A stretch of 64,000 nt of DNA from Buxus sempervirens (lineage: Eukaryota; Streptophyta; Magnoliopsida; Buxales; Buxaceae), in contig OX387185.1 in the NCBI GenBank assembly GCA_947561395.2, positions 42,542,602 to 42,606,601 on the forward strand, read 5' to 3'. Positions 51,151 through 62,902 of this stretch are shown one piece after another. The number at the start of each line of letters is the position of its first letter. Position 1 is the first letter of the stretch. Both the position numbers and the translations under genes were made by a program. The notes under the pieces were generated by a model. That model had not been told where the DNA came from, did not search any database, and saw only the letters and a list, made by a program, of their open reading frames with translations.

Positions 51151-53598
51151 TATGCGCACCTAAAAAAACCTAGATCGCACACGAGGAGCACGTGGGATCG
51201 TGCGTGCCTCGGGACTTTTGGAGTCACCACTGCCTGAGAGGTGCAGGCAGACACAGGGATTGCCTATCCGAGTCTAAGTCTGGTATGTGACTTATTAGAG
51301 ATCTAGCTAAGTCCTCGGTTACGTCCGAAGACACCCCAGCCCGCGCCCATCGGTTTGACCGGTCCCTTGGGTCTCCCTGGTTCTTTGAGTCAAATTTCAC
51401 CCTTTCCTAGATCAGCATGCATCTCTTTTGGTCTGGCGGGGCTTTCTGGAGGTGTGAGCCCCTTTTTATTTTATTTTTATCTTTTTATTTAGGTTATGTG
51501 GGTCAGATATGGGCCCCGTTGGTTGCCAAGTTGGGCTTGAGCCCATGGCCCAGTAGGGTTGTTAGGTAACCCTTTTTGGTTTAAGGTTAATTTGATTTAA
51601 AGGTTAATTACAACATTTAAACTATGTGTGTTAAGGGTTTTAAGGGCCCATCGGGCTTGGTTTGGGCCCAAAGGCTATTAAGCAAGAGGCCTTGGGCCCG
51701 TTTGTTGAAAACGGGCCTGGTTAGGCCGGTTAAGATGTGGGCCCCATAGGTGGGCCCATGAGGCTTTGTTGGGCCGATGCAGGTCCACAGTCTACAAATG
51801 GGCTTGGAATAGCCCAAATAGCTTAATGGGTCAGGTCATACTTAAACGGGTCGGATTGGGTCTAACCAGGTCCAAAAATTACATTTTTTAAAAAGTCATT
51901 TTCAAATTTGACCGTATTTACTATACGTTTTGGTCTGAACCGTAGATAAAATGCGGTTCAAGCCAAACTACATATCAAGTGCGATTGTGCCTGAACCGTA
52001 ATTCAAATACAGTTTTCGCCTGATTTTATAGTTTTGCGCCGATTTTGGCTGGAATCAATTTGTTGGTTCTCCAGGCATGTCCGACGATCTCTGTTGGGAT
52101 TTATAGCACCTTTGCAATGACAGAAACGTTCTCCACTTGATTCAACCCTCATTTTTAACCTCTTTTGGAGTTCCATCAAAGGGAAAGACCTTCCCATTTT
52201 ATCGTCTCTTTGAACCGCTGGTAAGCCTGCATATGTTAGTTTTTAAGATGGGAAAGAGTGGGGAGTTGATGAGAATACATGAAATATTATAAAGAGGATA
52301 GGACCCCTCTTAAAAGGTACTGTAATCCGACCAATATTAAAACGGAAGTTGTTTTAACTTAATCACATTTTAAATCTTGCCATAACTACTCTCTTTCCTT
52401 TTCCGGATAGCTGTATTTTCCTTTTATAGGATCTCTCGTAGCATGAAAAGTCAACATAAACAAGTTAGTAATAAGAAGAGTTTAAAAGAAACAAAATTGT
52501 TTAGACAAAGAGATTTTTACATATGTCAAACAGAAAGTTGCTAGAGTATTATTATACTGTTACCTTCTTATTTTGATATGTTGTGATTCTCCACGAGATT
52601 TCAACAGCGCTTCCGTACTCCCATTGAGTTCCCAAAATGGGCTTGAAAAGGGGTTCTCTCAGTTTCAGGTTGAAAAGGTGAAAGGGAAAGGATTAGGCAG
52701 GGTCTAAGGGCAAAATGGGATTTTTATGGGCTAGTAGGATTTTGGCAGAGTAGGGGGACGTGGAAAATACGCAGGGGGAGAGGGGGACCAGCCTGTTGAA
52801 ATGGGGGGGCTGGCCCCTCTATTTATAGGGAAAATTTTCGTGACCGTATTTGCTATATGGTCACGGCATGACCGTATAGCAAATACGGTCATGGCATGAC
52901 TGTATATCAAATACGGTCGCGCCGCCCTCGTGCTCAAATCTCGCGTGAATCGCCAGCTGTCCCTTCATACAGCAACGTGTGTCCCCTTCTAGAAGCCATG
53001 ACCGTATTTACTATACGGTCATGCCTTGACCGTATAGTAAATATGGTCAGGCACGTTTTTAATATACATGGATTTCGACCCTTTATTTATTTTAGTTAAT
53101 ATTAAAGATTTTATCCTATTTTTTAATTATTATATTATTTAAAAAACGAGATTTTTATTAAAATATTATTAAATGATTATCTCATTTATTTTATTAATTT
53201 GTTTTTCTTTTTTGCTGCTATTCTACCAAACGAGCAGTTTTCTTGAAACTTCAACTGCTCATAACTTCTTCGTCTGGTGTCCGATTTCAGTAAACTTAGT
53301 GTCTCTGGAATCAGCTCAGAACCAGCTATCCATTGGGATTAATTTGGGCAGCTGAATTGGGGTCAAGCAAAAAGTCAAATTTTTTGCTCCCCAAAAGTTT
53401 GATCGACTTATAACTTCCTCATCCAGACTCCGATTCCAGCAAATTTAGTTGCGTTAGAACCATGTCGACATGCTCTTTTTCATGAGATGAAGTTTGATGG
53501 TTCATTCTACCTGGATCAAAAAGTCACTTTTTTGACCCCCTCAGGGTTTGACTTTTCATTTTTCTTCATTTTAGGGGTGCAAAAATCAGGTGCTAACA
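51151..53598 (-). mobile_element. Solo long LTR A, inserted in the LINE
   Basis: On the minus strand it starts TGTTAGCACCTG (53598) and ends GGTGCGCATA (51151; the last bases are TA instead of CA). The 5-bp CAAAG duplication is exact (51146-51150 and 53599-53603). The 2448-bp length has no protein domain, so it is a solo LTR. TATAAATA lies at 52827-52820. Palindromes of the type GACCGTA..TACGGTC cluster at 52842-53055 upstream of the TATA box, with degenerate ones at 51905-52015 downstream. Superfamily is not certain; a Ty3-type long-LTR lineage is suspected. Confidence 0.9.
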
Positions 53599-53603
53599 CA
53601 AAG

Positions 53604-55178
53604 CACATTGCAATTTTACCTCTTTCTTTCCCTTTGATGCTTGGACTCAGAAACAATTCTGATTTGCTGATGTTAATCTTATGACCTACAATCTCACAAA
53701 AGCTGTTAATAATGGCCATATAATTTTGTATCTCAGATTCTTCAGCTCTACCAAAAATTAAAAGATCATCTGCATATAGCAGATGACTAATAGGTTCAGC
53801 AAACCTATCAGCTTTGTTGCCTTGTTGCTCTGCTTTCACTAATGCAAAGGACAAAATTTGTTGAGTAATAAATAAGACATAATGGGACAGGGGGTCCCCT
53901 TGTCTAATGCCTCTGGTATAGTGGATCAGCCCACAAGGTGTGTCATTAATCATGATGCTATAGGACACAATTGTGATGCATGCCATGATAATGTCTACAA
54001 ATTTATGATCAAAGCCAAAGGCTTGAAGAGCCTTTTCAATGAATCCCCAATCCAGTCTGTCATATGCTTTTTCCAAGTCAAACTTGGCAACAAACAAACC
54101 CTGTCTTTTGTTCTTTTTTTTTCCCTTTAATGGTGTGATACATCTCTTGGGCCACAAGGATATTCATATGGACGGTTCGGCCAAGTATTAAAGCACTTTG
54201 GTGAGAGTAAATAAGCTTTAAAAATTATGGGTCTCATTCTGTCTACAATCAGTCTAAAAATGATTTTATAACAAAAATTACACAGATTGATTGGTCTAAA
54301 CTCATTTACTCTCCTAGGGTTTTCAGTCTTGGGAATTAACATGATAAAGGTGAAGTTCATCCTTCCATCCAAATTTCCAATTATGAAGAAATCTTTAACA
54401 GTTTTGCACACATCCTCTTTGATAATCTCCTAGTAGCTTTGGTAAGAAATTCCCTGAAATCCATCAGGACCAGGGCTCTTAAGGGCACCAAACTTTTTAA
54501 CAGTTCTCCAAATCTCATCATCTGTAACTGGTCTAAGAAGTAAATTGTTTTGCACAATAGAGATAGCAGGGCTAAACTGGTTGAGAATAGACAGATCTCT
54601 TTCTTTATTATCAGCGATGAAGATCCCAGAAAAATAATCAATAAAGGTATTTTAAATCTATTTAGGATCTTCCACTTCTTCATTACTCTCATCTCTAAGG
54701 GAAACAATTTTGTTTTTTGCTCTTCTGTTTATAGTTGATAGATGAAAAAAATTGGTATTTAAATCACCATCTTTTAACGAATTAATCCTAGATTTTTTAT
54801 ACCAAAGTTTTTCCTGAGCTTTGAGAGCATCAATGTATTCTTTTTGGGCAGTTTTTTCTTGCTGAATTGTTTCAGGTATCTCCCTAAATTCAAGCATTTT
54901 TTTTGGCTTTGTTTCAATCTATCATATTTTTCAGAAACCCTTTTGTTGATATTCCCTACTTCTTCTTTATTCCAGGTACTCAGACTTCCCTGCAATTTAT
55001 TCAGTTTGTTTAGCAAGTTTCCTCTATCATTTTCCAGCTAGCAAATATGACCTTCTCACAGTTTGGTTCATCTATCCAGAAATTTTCAAATCTAGAGACT
55101 TTATGACTTTTCCCTCTTTTCAAAATAAGACATAGGGGGCATGGTCAGATCCCACAATAGGATCATGCCAGAGGATAG
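53604..55178 (-). pseudogene. LINE ORF2 piece 3: reverse transcriptase core
   Basis: The minus strand shows, in order, TFIMLIPKTENPRRVNEFRP (about 54360-54300), FDLEKAYDRLDW (about 54085), GIRQGDPLS (about 53900) and the catalytic LLYADDLLIFG (about 53770). This is a non-LTR reverse transcriptase of the plant L1 type. The linker region 54400-55040 is Lys-rich. Frames are broken around 54130-54400 and 54660. The endonuclease motif GSDHAPYV lies at the upstream edge (about 55130-55150), where LTR B cuts in. Confidence 0.88.
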
Positions 55179-57518
55179 TGTGCGCACCTAAAAAATCCTG
55201 GATCCTAGATCGCACACCGGGCGCACGTTTTAGTGCGTGCCTCGACATTCGGAGTCGCCACTGCCTGAGAGGTGTAGGCAGACACGGTTTTGCCCTAACC
55301 GGGTCTAAGTCTGGTCTGCGGCTTTTCAGAGTTCTAGCTAAGTCCTCGGTTACGTCCGGGGAAGCCATAAGACACCCCGGCCCGCCCCGTCGGTTTGACG
55401 GGTCCCTCGGGTCTCCCTGGTTTTTTGAGTCAATTTCACCCTTTTCCTAGACCAGCATGCTGCCTTGTTAGGTCTGGCGGGGCCCGTTGGAGGTGTGGGT
55501 CCCTTTTTATTTGATTTTATCTTTTTATTTATTTAAGCGAAGTGGGTCGGATCCGGGTCCCGTTGGAAGACCCGTGGGTTGCCATGGTTGGGCCTTGGGC
55601 CCAGTTGGGTTATTGGGTAACCCATTTACTTAAACTATTTACATATGCAAATGGGCTTAGTGGGCTTGAATTTGGCCCATTAGCCAAGGGTCAAAGGCCC
55701 TGGGCCTGTTTGTTACAAACAGGCCTGGTATAGGCCAGTCTAAGGTGGACCACTCACAAGTGGGCCCAGGGTGGTCTTGGTGGGCCCATTTGGGCCCACG
55801 GTCTAAAAAATGGGCTTAAGATAGCCCAAGTTGTTCAATGGGCCGGTTTAGGTCGGTTCAGGTTGGAATAGATCCAACCGGGCCAAAAATTTACGTTTTT
55901 TATGTTACTTTACATTTGCCCGTATTTGTTATACGGTCCACCCTTGCCCGTGGACAAACTCCGGTTGGGCTCGTCCGTGAAGTAAACACGGTCCCGACCG
56001 GACCGCTCTGAGTTTACGGGCGCCTCCAGTTTTGCATATTTGGCGCCGGCTCTTCCTGGGATCAGTTCCGTGGCTTTCTCAGATGTTCTGGTAGCTTCAG
56101 AAAAGATTGCAGGTTCTTCCAGGGACTTCATTTGCCTCATTTGGCCCAAATGACCATCTTCCTTTTCTTTTAGTGTTTCTTGAAGAAACACTGCCTTGCA
56201 TGAATAATCTCCAATTCATTTTTAGCATGGAAAAGGGGAGTTTTACAGGGAATATCACGTGTCCTTAAGCAAGGCTTAATCCTTCCACATTAAAGGGTTA
56301 GAGATGACCATTTGTTTAATCAAGAAAAACACTTTCTTTTCCTCATTTCCAACAAAGGTTAATACTTTAATTCTAAACTCTCATGGCTCCTCTCATGGCA
56401 TCCAAAACAGCAAACAAGTTAGTGGTATTGTGATAAAAAAAATGAGTAAAGAAGAGAATGAAATAAGCAAAATTTATTCAAATTAGAGAGAATGGTATAC
56501 TTACAATGTAATTAGTTTGTTTTGTTGGATTTATGGTTCTCCGAAGATTTGGGCAGCGCTCCCGCGTCCTCCCAAATATTTCAAAATTGTTGGAAAAAGG
56601 GTTTGGCTGGGTGATGGGTTTGAGAGTTAGACTAGAGAGGATTTTTGCATGATATTGACATGGTTTAACTAACCTAGGGGTAGTTTAGGAAAAAGAAGAG
56701 TTTGGATGCTAGAGTGACAGTATGAGGGCAGCATTTGGTCGAGGCAAACTTCAGGAGGGCAGGGGGTGGCCTCTCTATTTATAGGCAAAATTTCCGTGCC
56801 CGTAATTCAAATACGGGCGAAAAACGCACATGTGCGAATCTCGCGAATCGGCCGTACGGGACGCGTGTCCCGCCGTACAGCGACGCGTGTCTTCTACCAG
56901 AATCTTGCCCGTATTTGAAATACGGGCATGCCCTGCCCGTAATTCAAATACGGTCCAGCACGTTTTTTAAAATGTTTGGATTTCAAACCTTTATTCAATT
57001 TAGTTTTTTGCAAGATTCTTATTCGATTTTTCCGATTATTTTATTAAAAAGCGAGATTCTCTTTATTAAAATATTATTAAACACATTTATCTTATTTATT
57101 TTATTGGTTTATTCCATTTTTGCTGCCTTTTTTGCCACATGGGCAGTTTTTCTGAAACTTCAACTGCTCATAACTTCTTCATCCGGTGTCTGATTTCAGC
57201 AAACTTAGTGTCGTTGGAACCGGCTCGGAACCACCTGTCCACTGGGGTCAAGTTTGGCAGCTGAATTGGGGTCGAGCAAAAAGTCAACTTTTTGCTCCCC
57301 AAAAGTTTGACCAGCTCATATCTTTTTCATCTGAACTCTGATTCCAGCAAATCCAGTTGCGTTGGAATCGTGTCGAAATGTTCTTTTCAATGAGATGAAG
57401 TTTGATGGCCAAATTTACTTGAATCAAAAAGTCAATTTTTTTACCCCTTCAGGGTTTGACTTTTAATTTGACTTTACATTTTTTGCCATTTTTGGGGTGC
57501 AAAAATCAGGTGTCTACA
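55179..57518 (-). mobile_element. Solo long LTR B, inserted in the LINE endonuclease region
   Basis: On the minus strand it starts TGTAGACACCTG (57518) and ends GGTGCGCACA (55179), giving canonical TG...CA. The GATAG duplication is exact at 55174-55178 and 57519-57523. It is 2340 bp with no coding domain. TATAAATA lies at 56783-56776. Palindromes GCCCGTATTT/AAATACGGGC cluster at 56795-56955 upstream of the TATA box, with degenerate versions at 55917-55990. The backbone is closely related to LTR A. Confidence 0.92.
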
Positions 57519-57640
57519 GATAGAATTGGGGAACAAAGTGCACCATTCCGTCCTACAGAGAGTACAATCAATACGTTCCCTAATTTTACCCAATCTCATG
57601 TGCCCATTGTCCCAAAACCCTAGTTTGACTTATTTATCAA
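57519..57640 (-). pseudogene. LINE ORF2 piece 2: endonuclease middle
   Basis: The minus strand encodes FWDNGHMRLGKIRERIDC, then TEWCTLFPNS, typical of the APE-type endonuclease of plant LINEs (WDN...R.ERLDR...W..LFP). The frame joins to the GSDHAPYV motif on the other side of LTR B. It breaks at a stop just upstream, near 57625. Confidence 0.75.
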
Positions 57641-58043
57641 CCAAAAAAAAACAAGGGTCTAAGACTCCAAGAGCTCATTCGTTTAACGCTTAACATCCAA
57701 ATCTTCACACAGTACAGTAGATGGCATTAGATCTTACACTGGGATAAAACGTACCTAATTACAAGCTTTGTAAAAGCTTTCTTAATTAACCCACCACGAA
57801 GATGCAGAGAGTTAAAGAGAGAAACAGAGAGAGCTTTTCTTCACGATCAGTCCAAGAGAACAGAGGACGGTGGGGAAGAAGAAAATCTCAACTATGTTCA
57901 AGAGACTGTTGACGGAGGAAGGATCGTCACCCACGAATGATGAAGATGAAGTTGAGACGTTCTCGGGAAGATATGTTGAAGACGAAGAGCAGTTGAAGCT
58001 ATCAGGCTGTCGAATGAGTCGGGACCTAATTCTTGCGTGATTT
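57641..58043 (+). other. Unrelated segment inside the LINE, with a 48-codon ORF
   Basis: Between two endonuclease pieces lies sequence unlike the LINE. It includes an A/G-rich leader-like stretch (57795-57890) and an ATG-started frame 57894-58040 encoding MFKRLLTEEGSSPTNDEDE and onward, 48 residues, acidic. I do not recognise it. It could be an exon or processed gene piece captured by retroposition, or a chance frame. Confidence 0.35.
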
Positions 58044-58557
58044 CTAACTCATGTGAATTACAAAAAACACCCCCCCCCCCCCCACATCTGACTTATGATT
58101 CTCATAGGAATTGGTATCCCAAACACTGGAATTGACATTTTTTTGCTCAATTCCAATTCTCACCCTCCAATTCACGCGATCCAAACGGACGCTTAGCTCT
58201 TCCCATTGCTGGATTTGGACGTTCAAATGGGACATTGCATGGACAAATGACAACTCAAAATTTTCGCCTGTCTTTGGGTAGATCAGCATGTGTATGCACC
58301 AAGATAACTCCTTTTCAATCACAACTTCACATGTGTTATCCCACAAGACCCAGAAACCATCTGCTCTTTCTTTTGTAGCGCTCCACCACCAATTGAGGAA
58401 CCCAATTTTCCAGATTTTTCTTTCTGAATTTTTCTCATTCATCATGGTTTTTTTGTAACAGTACTATATTTGGCCTATTTGCATCTATGAGGTTGCGCAG
58501 GTAAAGACGTGTCAAGGTGTGGCCAAGTCCCCAATAGTTCCAAGCAATGGCTTTCAT
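58044..58557 (-). pseudogene. LINE ORF2 piece 1: start of endonuclease
   Basis: The ATG at 58557-58555 (minus) opens MKAIAWNYWGLGHTLTRLYL, the classic LINE ORF2 start (M-K-x-x-x-W-N-x-x-G-L-G). The following frame (58445-58044) contains ADGFWVLWDNTCEVVIEKE and SFVHAMSH. A stop after about 40 codons and a 14-C run at 58070-58083 mark decay. Confidence 0.8.
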
Positions 58558-59527
58558 TTTTTCCACTTAGGTTGATCACACTTAGCCTTATAGCACTCGC
58601 GCAAGAAGAAGCTGAAGAAAGAGGAGGAAAAGGAGAAAGATCCTTGCTTTTATCAAATTCAGAAATTTTAACATATTGGGATTTTCTTTTCTTTTTTTTT
58701 TTGATGGATGAAGACCCCCTTCTCCCATACGGGTGCAATCCAAGTCCATTAGTCTGATATTTGAGGCTCTCTGCTAGGCTCTATTACTCCACTTTTGATA
58801 TTGTTTTTTGGGCCTGATTGGATTGGGGTTGGAACTAATTTCTCTGAGAGTGAGGTGGGGGGAGGCACTAAGGTTGAATTTGGGCTCTTGAAAAGGACCG
58901 TTGGACCCAAATCTAAAGAAACCAGATACTAATAAGTTGGGCCCATCACCAACAGGCCCATCAAAGATAAAGATGTTACCGTTGGTAGCTTTATCTGGTT
59001 CTTCAGTCACCTTACTGTATTCAAACCCACTAGAGTTACCTGACACCTCGTCTGCAGCAACCATTAAACCTTGGGTTTGCGTTGTCACATCCTTGTTAGT
59101 ATTCGCCGCCATATGCAAAGTCTCTAGTTTTCACTGAGTCTGCGACTTGGAACCGAGTCTACTCGGACTTTGAATCACCTTCTTCCTCGATAGACTTTGA
59201 ATAGGATTCCTTCTGTGAGTCATAGGAATCGCCATTGATCCTTCATATTTCCTGCAAGATTGACAATCTATTTTCCTGTCCTTGCCCAAAAATGGGTTTG
59301 GATAGCTTAACAATGTGTGACCAATTAAATCACATGAGACACAGAACGATGGAAGGTTCTCGTAATTGAACTCAAGCCATATTTTTTCCCTAGACAAGAG
59401 TTCCATGTAAATCCCTGGAGGGATGGGCTGGTCCATTGGTAGTTTGGTATGAACAGAAACCTCCAGAGAGTTGGGGGTTTCTTCATTAAGATCAATTTCT
59501 AAACAGACACCAAAAACATTAACTAGG
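58558..59527 (-). pseudogene. LINE ORF1: zinc-knuckle gag-like protein, partial
   Basis: The minus strand encodes VFGVCLEIDLNEETPNSLEV, then IWLEFNYENLPSFCVSCDLI and GHTLLSYP, the C-terminal part of the plant LINE ORF1 (DUF4283 and CCHC_4 type). The knuckle CxxCxxxxHxxxx ends in Tyr where Cys is expected, so it is degenerate. Downstream is Ser/Pro-rich linker. The N-terminal part is cut away by the LTR junction at 59527-59528. Confidence 0.75.
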
Positions 59528-62037
59528 TGTAGACACCCCAAATTACACTGTACAAAAAGATGAATAATTGGCCAAAATCATAAAAAACAAAATTTTCTTT
59601 TGTAACCGAAATCAAATTTCGGATAACAGGTTCTCCCTTTGTATCCGAAAATAAATTTCGGATACACACTTGTTTATTTGTATCCGAAATTTAATTTCGG
59701 ATACAAAGAGTTTTGTTTGTATCCGACCCGTTTTGTCGGATACTAATGTTTTGCTCCAAATTGGAAAATCCCGAGAGTTTTCACTTATTTACTGTTTTAC
59801 CTCTGTCTGAGAGGTAAGGATTCCCAAATTTAGCCTCCGAGATTAACCATATTCTTCCAAGTCCTTGCTTTAGGGTTAAGTTGAAGGGTTCTAGACACAT
59901 TTTTGTGTCTACCATTAGGGCTTCATTTCCCTTAAGTTTGCCCTAACTCTTGCCTATAAATAGAGAGCCTCCCCTCAAGCAAATGGCAAGAAAGTGGAGA
60001 TTGAAGAGCTCCAAGTGAAGAAGGGAACCCCTGCCTCTCTGCTTTCAGAACTCCGGGTAAGCCTTCAACCCTTTTCTTTTCTAGTTTTAATTTCTAGGAT
60101 TATTCTGTCTTCTCCTTTCTTTTGTAGATCAAGGCCTATGTGTGATTGTTACCCAAACCTACTTCAAAGTACCTCAAGACTACACTCTAGCTGTAAAGCG
60201 TGAAGAGAGAGCTAGGGGAAAGGGAGACAGGTGGATCTGTAGGGCAGACCCCCATATGCTGGAATCTTACAAATATGTAGTTGTAATGTTTTGTTTGGAT
60301 TGTATGATGATTTATTGATGAAATATGGAGGAATACTATAGATCTATGCTGTTCATAGCATTAGATCTCATTTTCCTCATATATTTCGATTTTTCACATT
60401 GTTTTCTCCTTTTTTTTATGTTTTTGATGTTTTTAGTCATTTGGGCCAAGATCTTGGATCCGTCATTATCCATATCGTGGATCTGGGATCAGAAGTCTTC
60501 CAGTAATCTCTAGGGTTTCATGAGGTGATTTTTGAGTCATTTTTGCGAGGTCAGCGCGAGCTCAGCGGGACCAAAAACAACACAAAAGACACCCGCGCGC
60601 GCGCTCGGCGGACGCAAAATCGTCACACGCGAGCTCAGCGCACACAATTTACGAAACCCGACTCTCTGTTTTTCTTGAAACTCAGAGTCTGGCTTGATTT
60701 CCAGTCTCTGTAACGCCTTCCTGGCGTTCCTCAGACTCCCAGAAGACCTTCGAACACAACCTGAAATTAATCTAACCTAACCTCTCATAAATACGAACAG
60801 GACTAACGAAGGGAACTAATGAAGGGAAGAGGGGTTTACGTCGGGGTACAAGAGATGAAGCGACCATGGGGGAACATGCTCCCCCTCCGAATCAAACGAG
60901 CAATATCAGTAAACAAAGTGCTAGAACATAAAACACCATAACATGCTTGAGATGAGCTTATATGCCGAACAAAAAAGTTGTCGGGAACATTACCTGGGTG
61001 TTTTAACACCCTGCTGAAGTGAGTGGGTAGGCTCCCTCTTGCAGCAGCAACGTAGCTAGAACTGCCCTCTCCACCACCAACAGCACGATCTCCTTCCTTG
61101 GCTTGACTTGGATGAGAAGGAAGAGGGAGCGGGGAACCCGGGGGTCAAAGGAGGTTAAGGTGATGTAGGGGGTTTGCGGAGGCAAGATGTGGCTAAGGAA
61201 AGCTTCAGACCAAGCAAGATGTGGGGAAGACGAGCTCTCTGTGGGAAGTGCCAACACCAGAGAAAGCCGAACCAGAAAGCCCCCAACAAGAAAAAAGCCC
61301 CCCTCTCGCGAGAAAAAAAGCCAACCCTTCGCAAGGAAGGGGGTTGCTGTATTTATAGAGGAAAAGTTGGGTATCCGCCGGGTTTGGTGCTAAGCTCGCG
61401 CCGAGTAGCTGTCGCTCGGCGCGAGCGACATAATGATTAAAACATTTAATTCGACCGTAGATTTGTCCGAAAAATCTAAAATTTAAGATTTAGTCCCTGG
61501 GATATTTTGAGAAAATATTATTTTATTTAGATATTTTCAGACATTTTCAGATTGGTCCATGGGATCTTTTGAATGTTTTGATATTTACGGATTTGATCCC
61601 AGAGATATTTTCCTGCGCAGCCTGCCACGTGTGCAGCTCTTTGCCACGTGTGCAGTTTGCCAATTTTGCTGCTCGGAAACTTTGACAGCTCATATTTTCT
61701 TCATCCGGGCTCCGATCTGGGCAAACTATTGCGTTAGAACCGTATCGGAGCCTCTATCCAATGGCATGGGGGTAAGCACCTGGATCGGGGTTTAGCAGAA
61801 AGTCAACTTTCGGCTCCCCCTCAAGTTTGATCGCCCTGCAGAACCTTTATCCGGGCTCCGATTCCAGCAAACTCAGTTGCATTGGAACCGTGTTGGGATT
61901 CTCTATCCATTGAGATAAAGCAAGGTAGTCAATTATCACTTGATCAAAAAGTCAATTTTCATCCCCTCAGGGTTTGACTTTTCTATCAGGGTTCTCATTT
62001 TCAGCACTTCCAGGGGTACAAAAATAAGGTGCTTACA
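59528..62037. mobile_element. Composite of two long LTRs in opposite orientation (C)
   Basis: The left boundary TGTAGACACCCC (59528, plus) and the right boundary TGTAAGCACC (62037, minus) are both LTR start sequences. The flanks CTAGG (59523-59527) and CCAGG (62038-62042) agree at 4 of 5. The left part has a plus-strand TATA box near 59954. The right part has a minus-strand TATA near 61357-61347. The left part holds a TATCCGAAAT..ATTTCGGATA cluster (59604-59745). The right part holds a 12-bp-arm palindrome GCTCGCGCCGAG..CTCGGCGCGAGC (61394-61426) plus a related cluster at 60548-60650. The orientation switch lies around 60500. There is no coding domain. Confidence 0.65.
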
Positions 62038-62042
62038 CCAGG

Positions 62043-62902
62043 GAGAGAGGGGGTCTAAATCTTGCTAGTGTGATCTCATGGGGAGGGAGGCTATCTCAAG
62101 AAAAGGCAACAAACCCTAACAAAAAACCAGAGAAGCAAAACCAACCGACTTCCTAGCAAGTCTTTTCTGATTCGATTTCAGTTCTAGGACTAGGAGTACT
62201 AAATGGAATTATTTTGGTTTGATCTGGGTTGAAGGACTTGAAACTCGAATTACATACATTTCATTTCAAATATATATATTATGCGTATATTTGTATATTA
62301 ATAATTATAGCATATTGTATATACAATACATATTTATTGACACTGGATTTATACTTAAGATGTATTGTCATATTTTGGAAGAATTAGAAAGCCATTCAAA
62401 ATGTTATTGGGGAAGATTATTGAAAGGACAACATTTTTCCAAGTATTTACAAAAACATGCTTTTGAAAAGTCAAATGTTTAAAAACATGCAACTTTTCCC
62501 ATGTAATTTCATTTCAATCCGAAATCACTGTATCTCGATTAATCGCATAATTTACGATTAATCGAAATCACTATAACACTTTTCAAAGTTCAAAAATTGA
62601 CCTTCAATTAATTGTACAAAAATACAATTAATCGAAATTGAATGAATGTACGAACGTTGAATCGGGCTTTAATTGTGTGTTGATCATGTGTCTACGAATT
62701 TCGATTAATCAAATACCTTTCAATTAATCGCAAAACAAAAATTTAAGATTTCGGTTAATTGAAATTTCAAATCATGGAAGGATACATGTTAGATCTTCAA
62801 GGATATTAGATGAATCATCGATGGATACCAGAATGAACTTCGTGGGATACATGCAATATTAATTAGGCTGACCATTATGGAAACAAGCATGATCATCGTA
62901 GG
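62043..62902. repeat. AT-rich block with CGATTAATCG palindromes
   Basis: There is no gene. The perfect palindrome CGATTAATCG occurs at 62536-62545, with ACGATTAATCG at 62554-62564, and variants (CAATTAATTG, CGATTAATC, CAATTAATCG) recur to about 62770, spaced 20-60 bp. The layout mirrors the motif clusters in the LTRs, so this may be part of a further, unrecognised LTR. 62043-62200 may be a displaced LINE ORF1 upstream piece but I could not confirm it. Confidence 0.45.
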
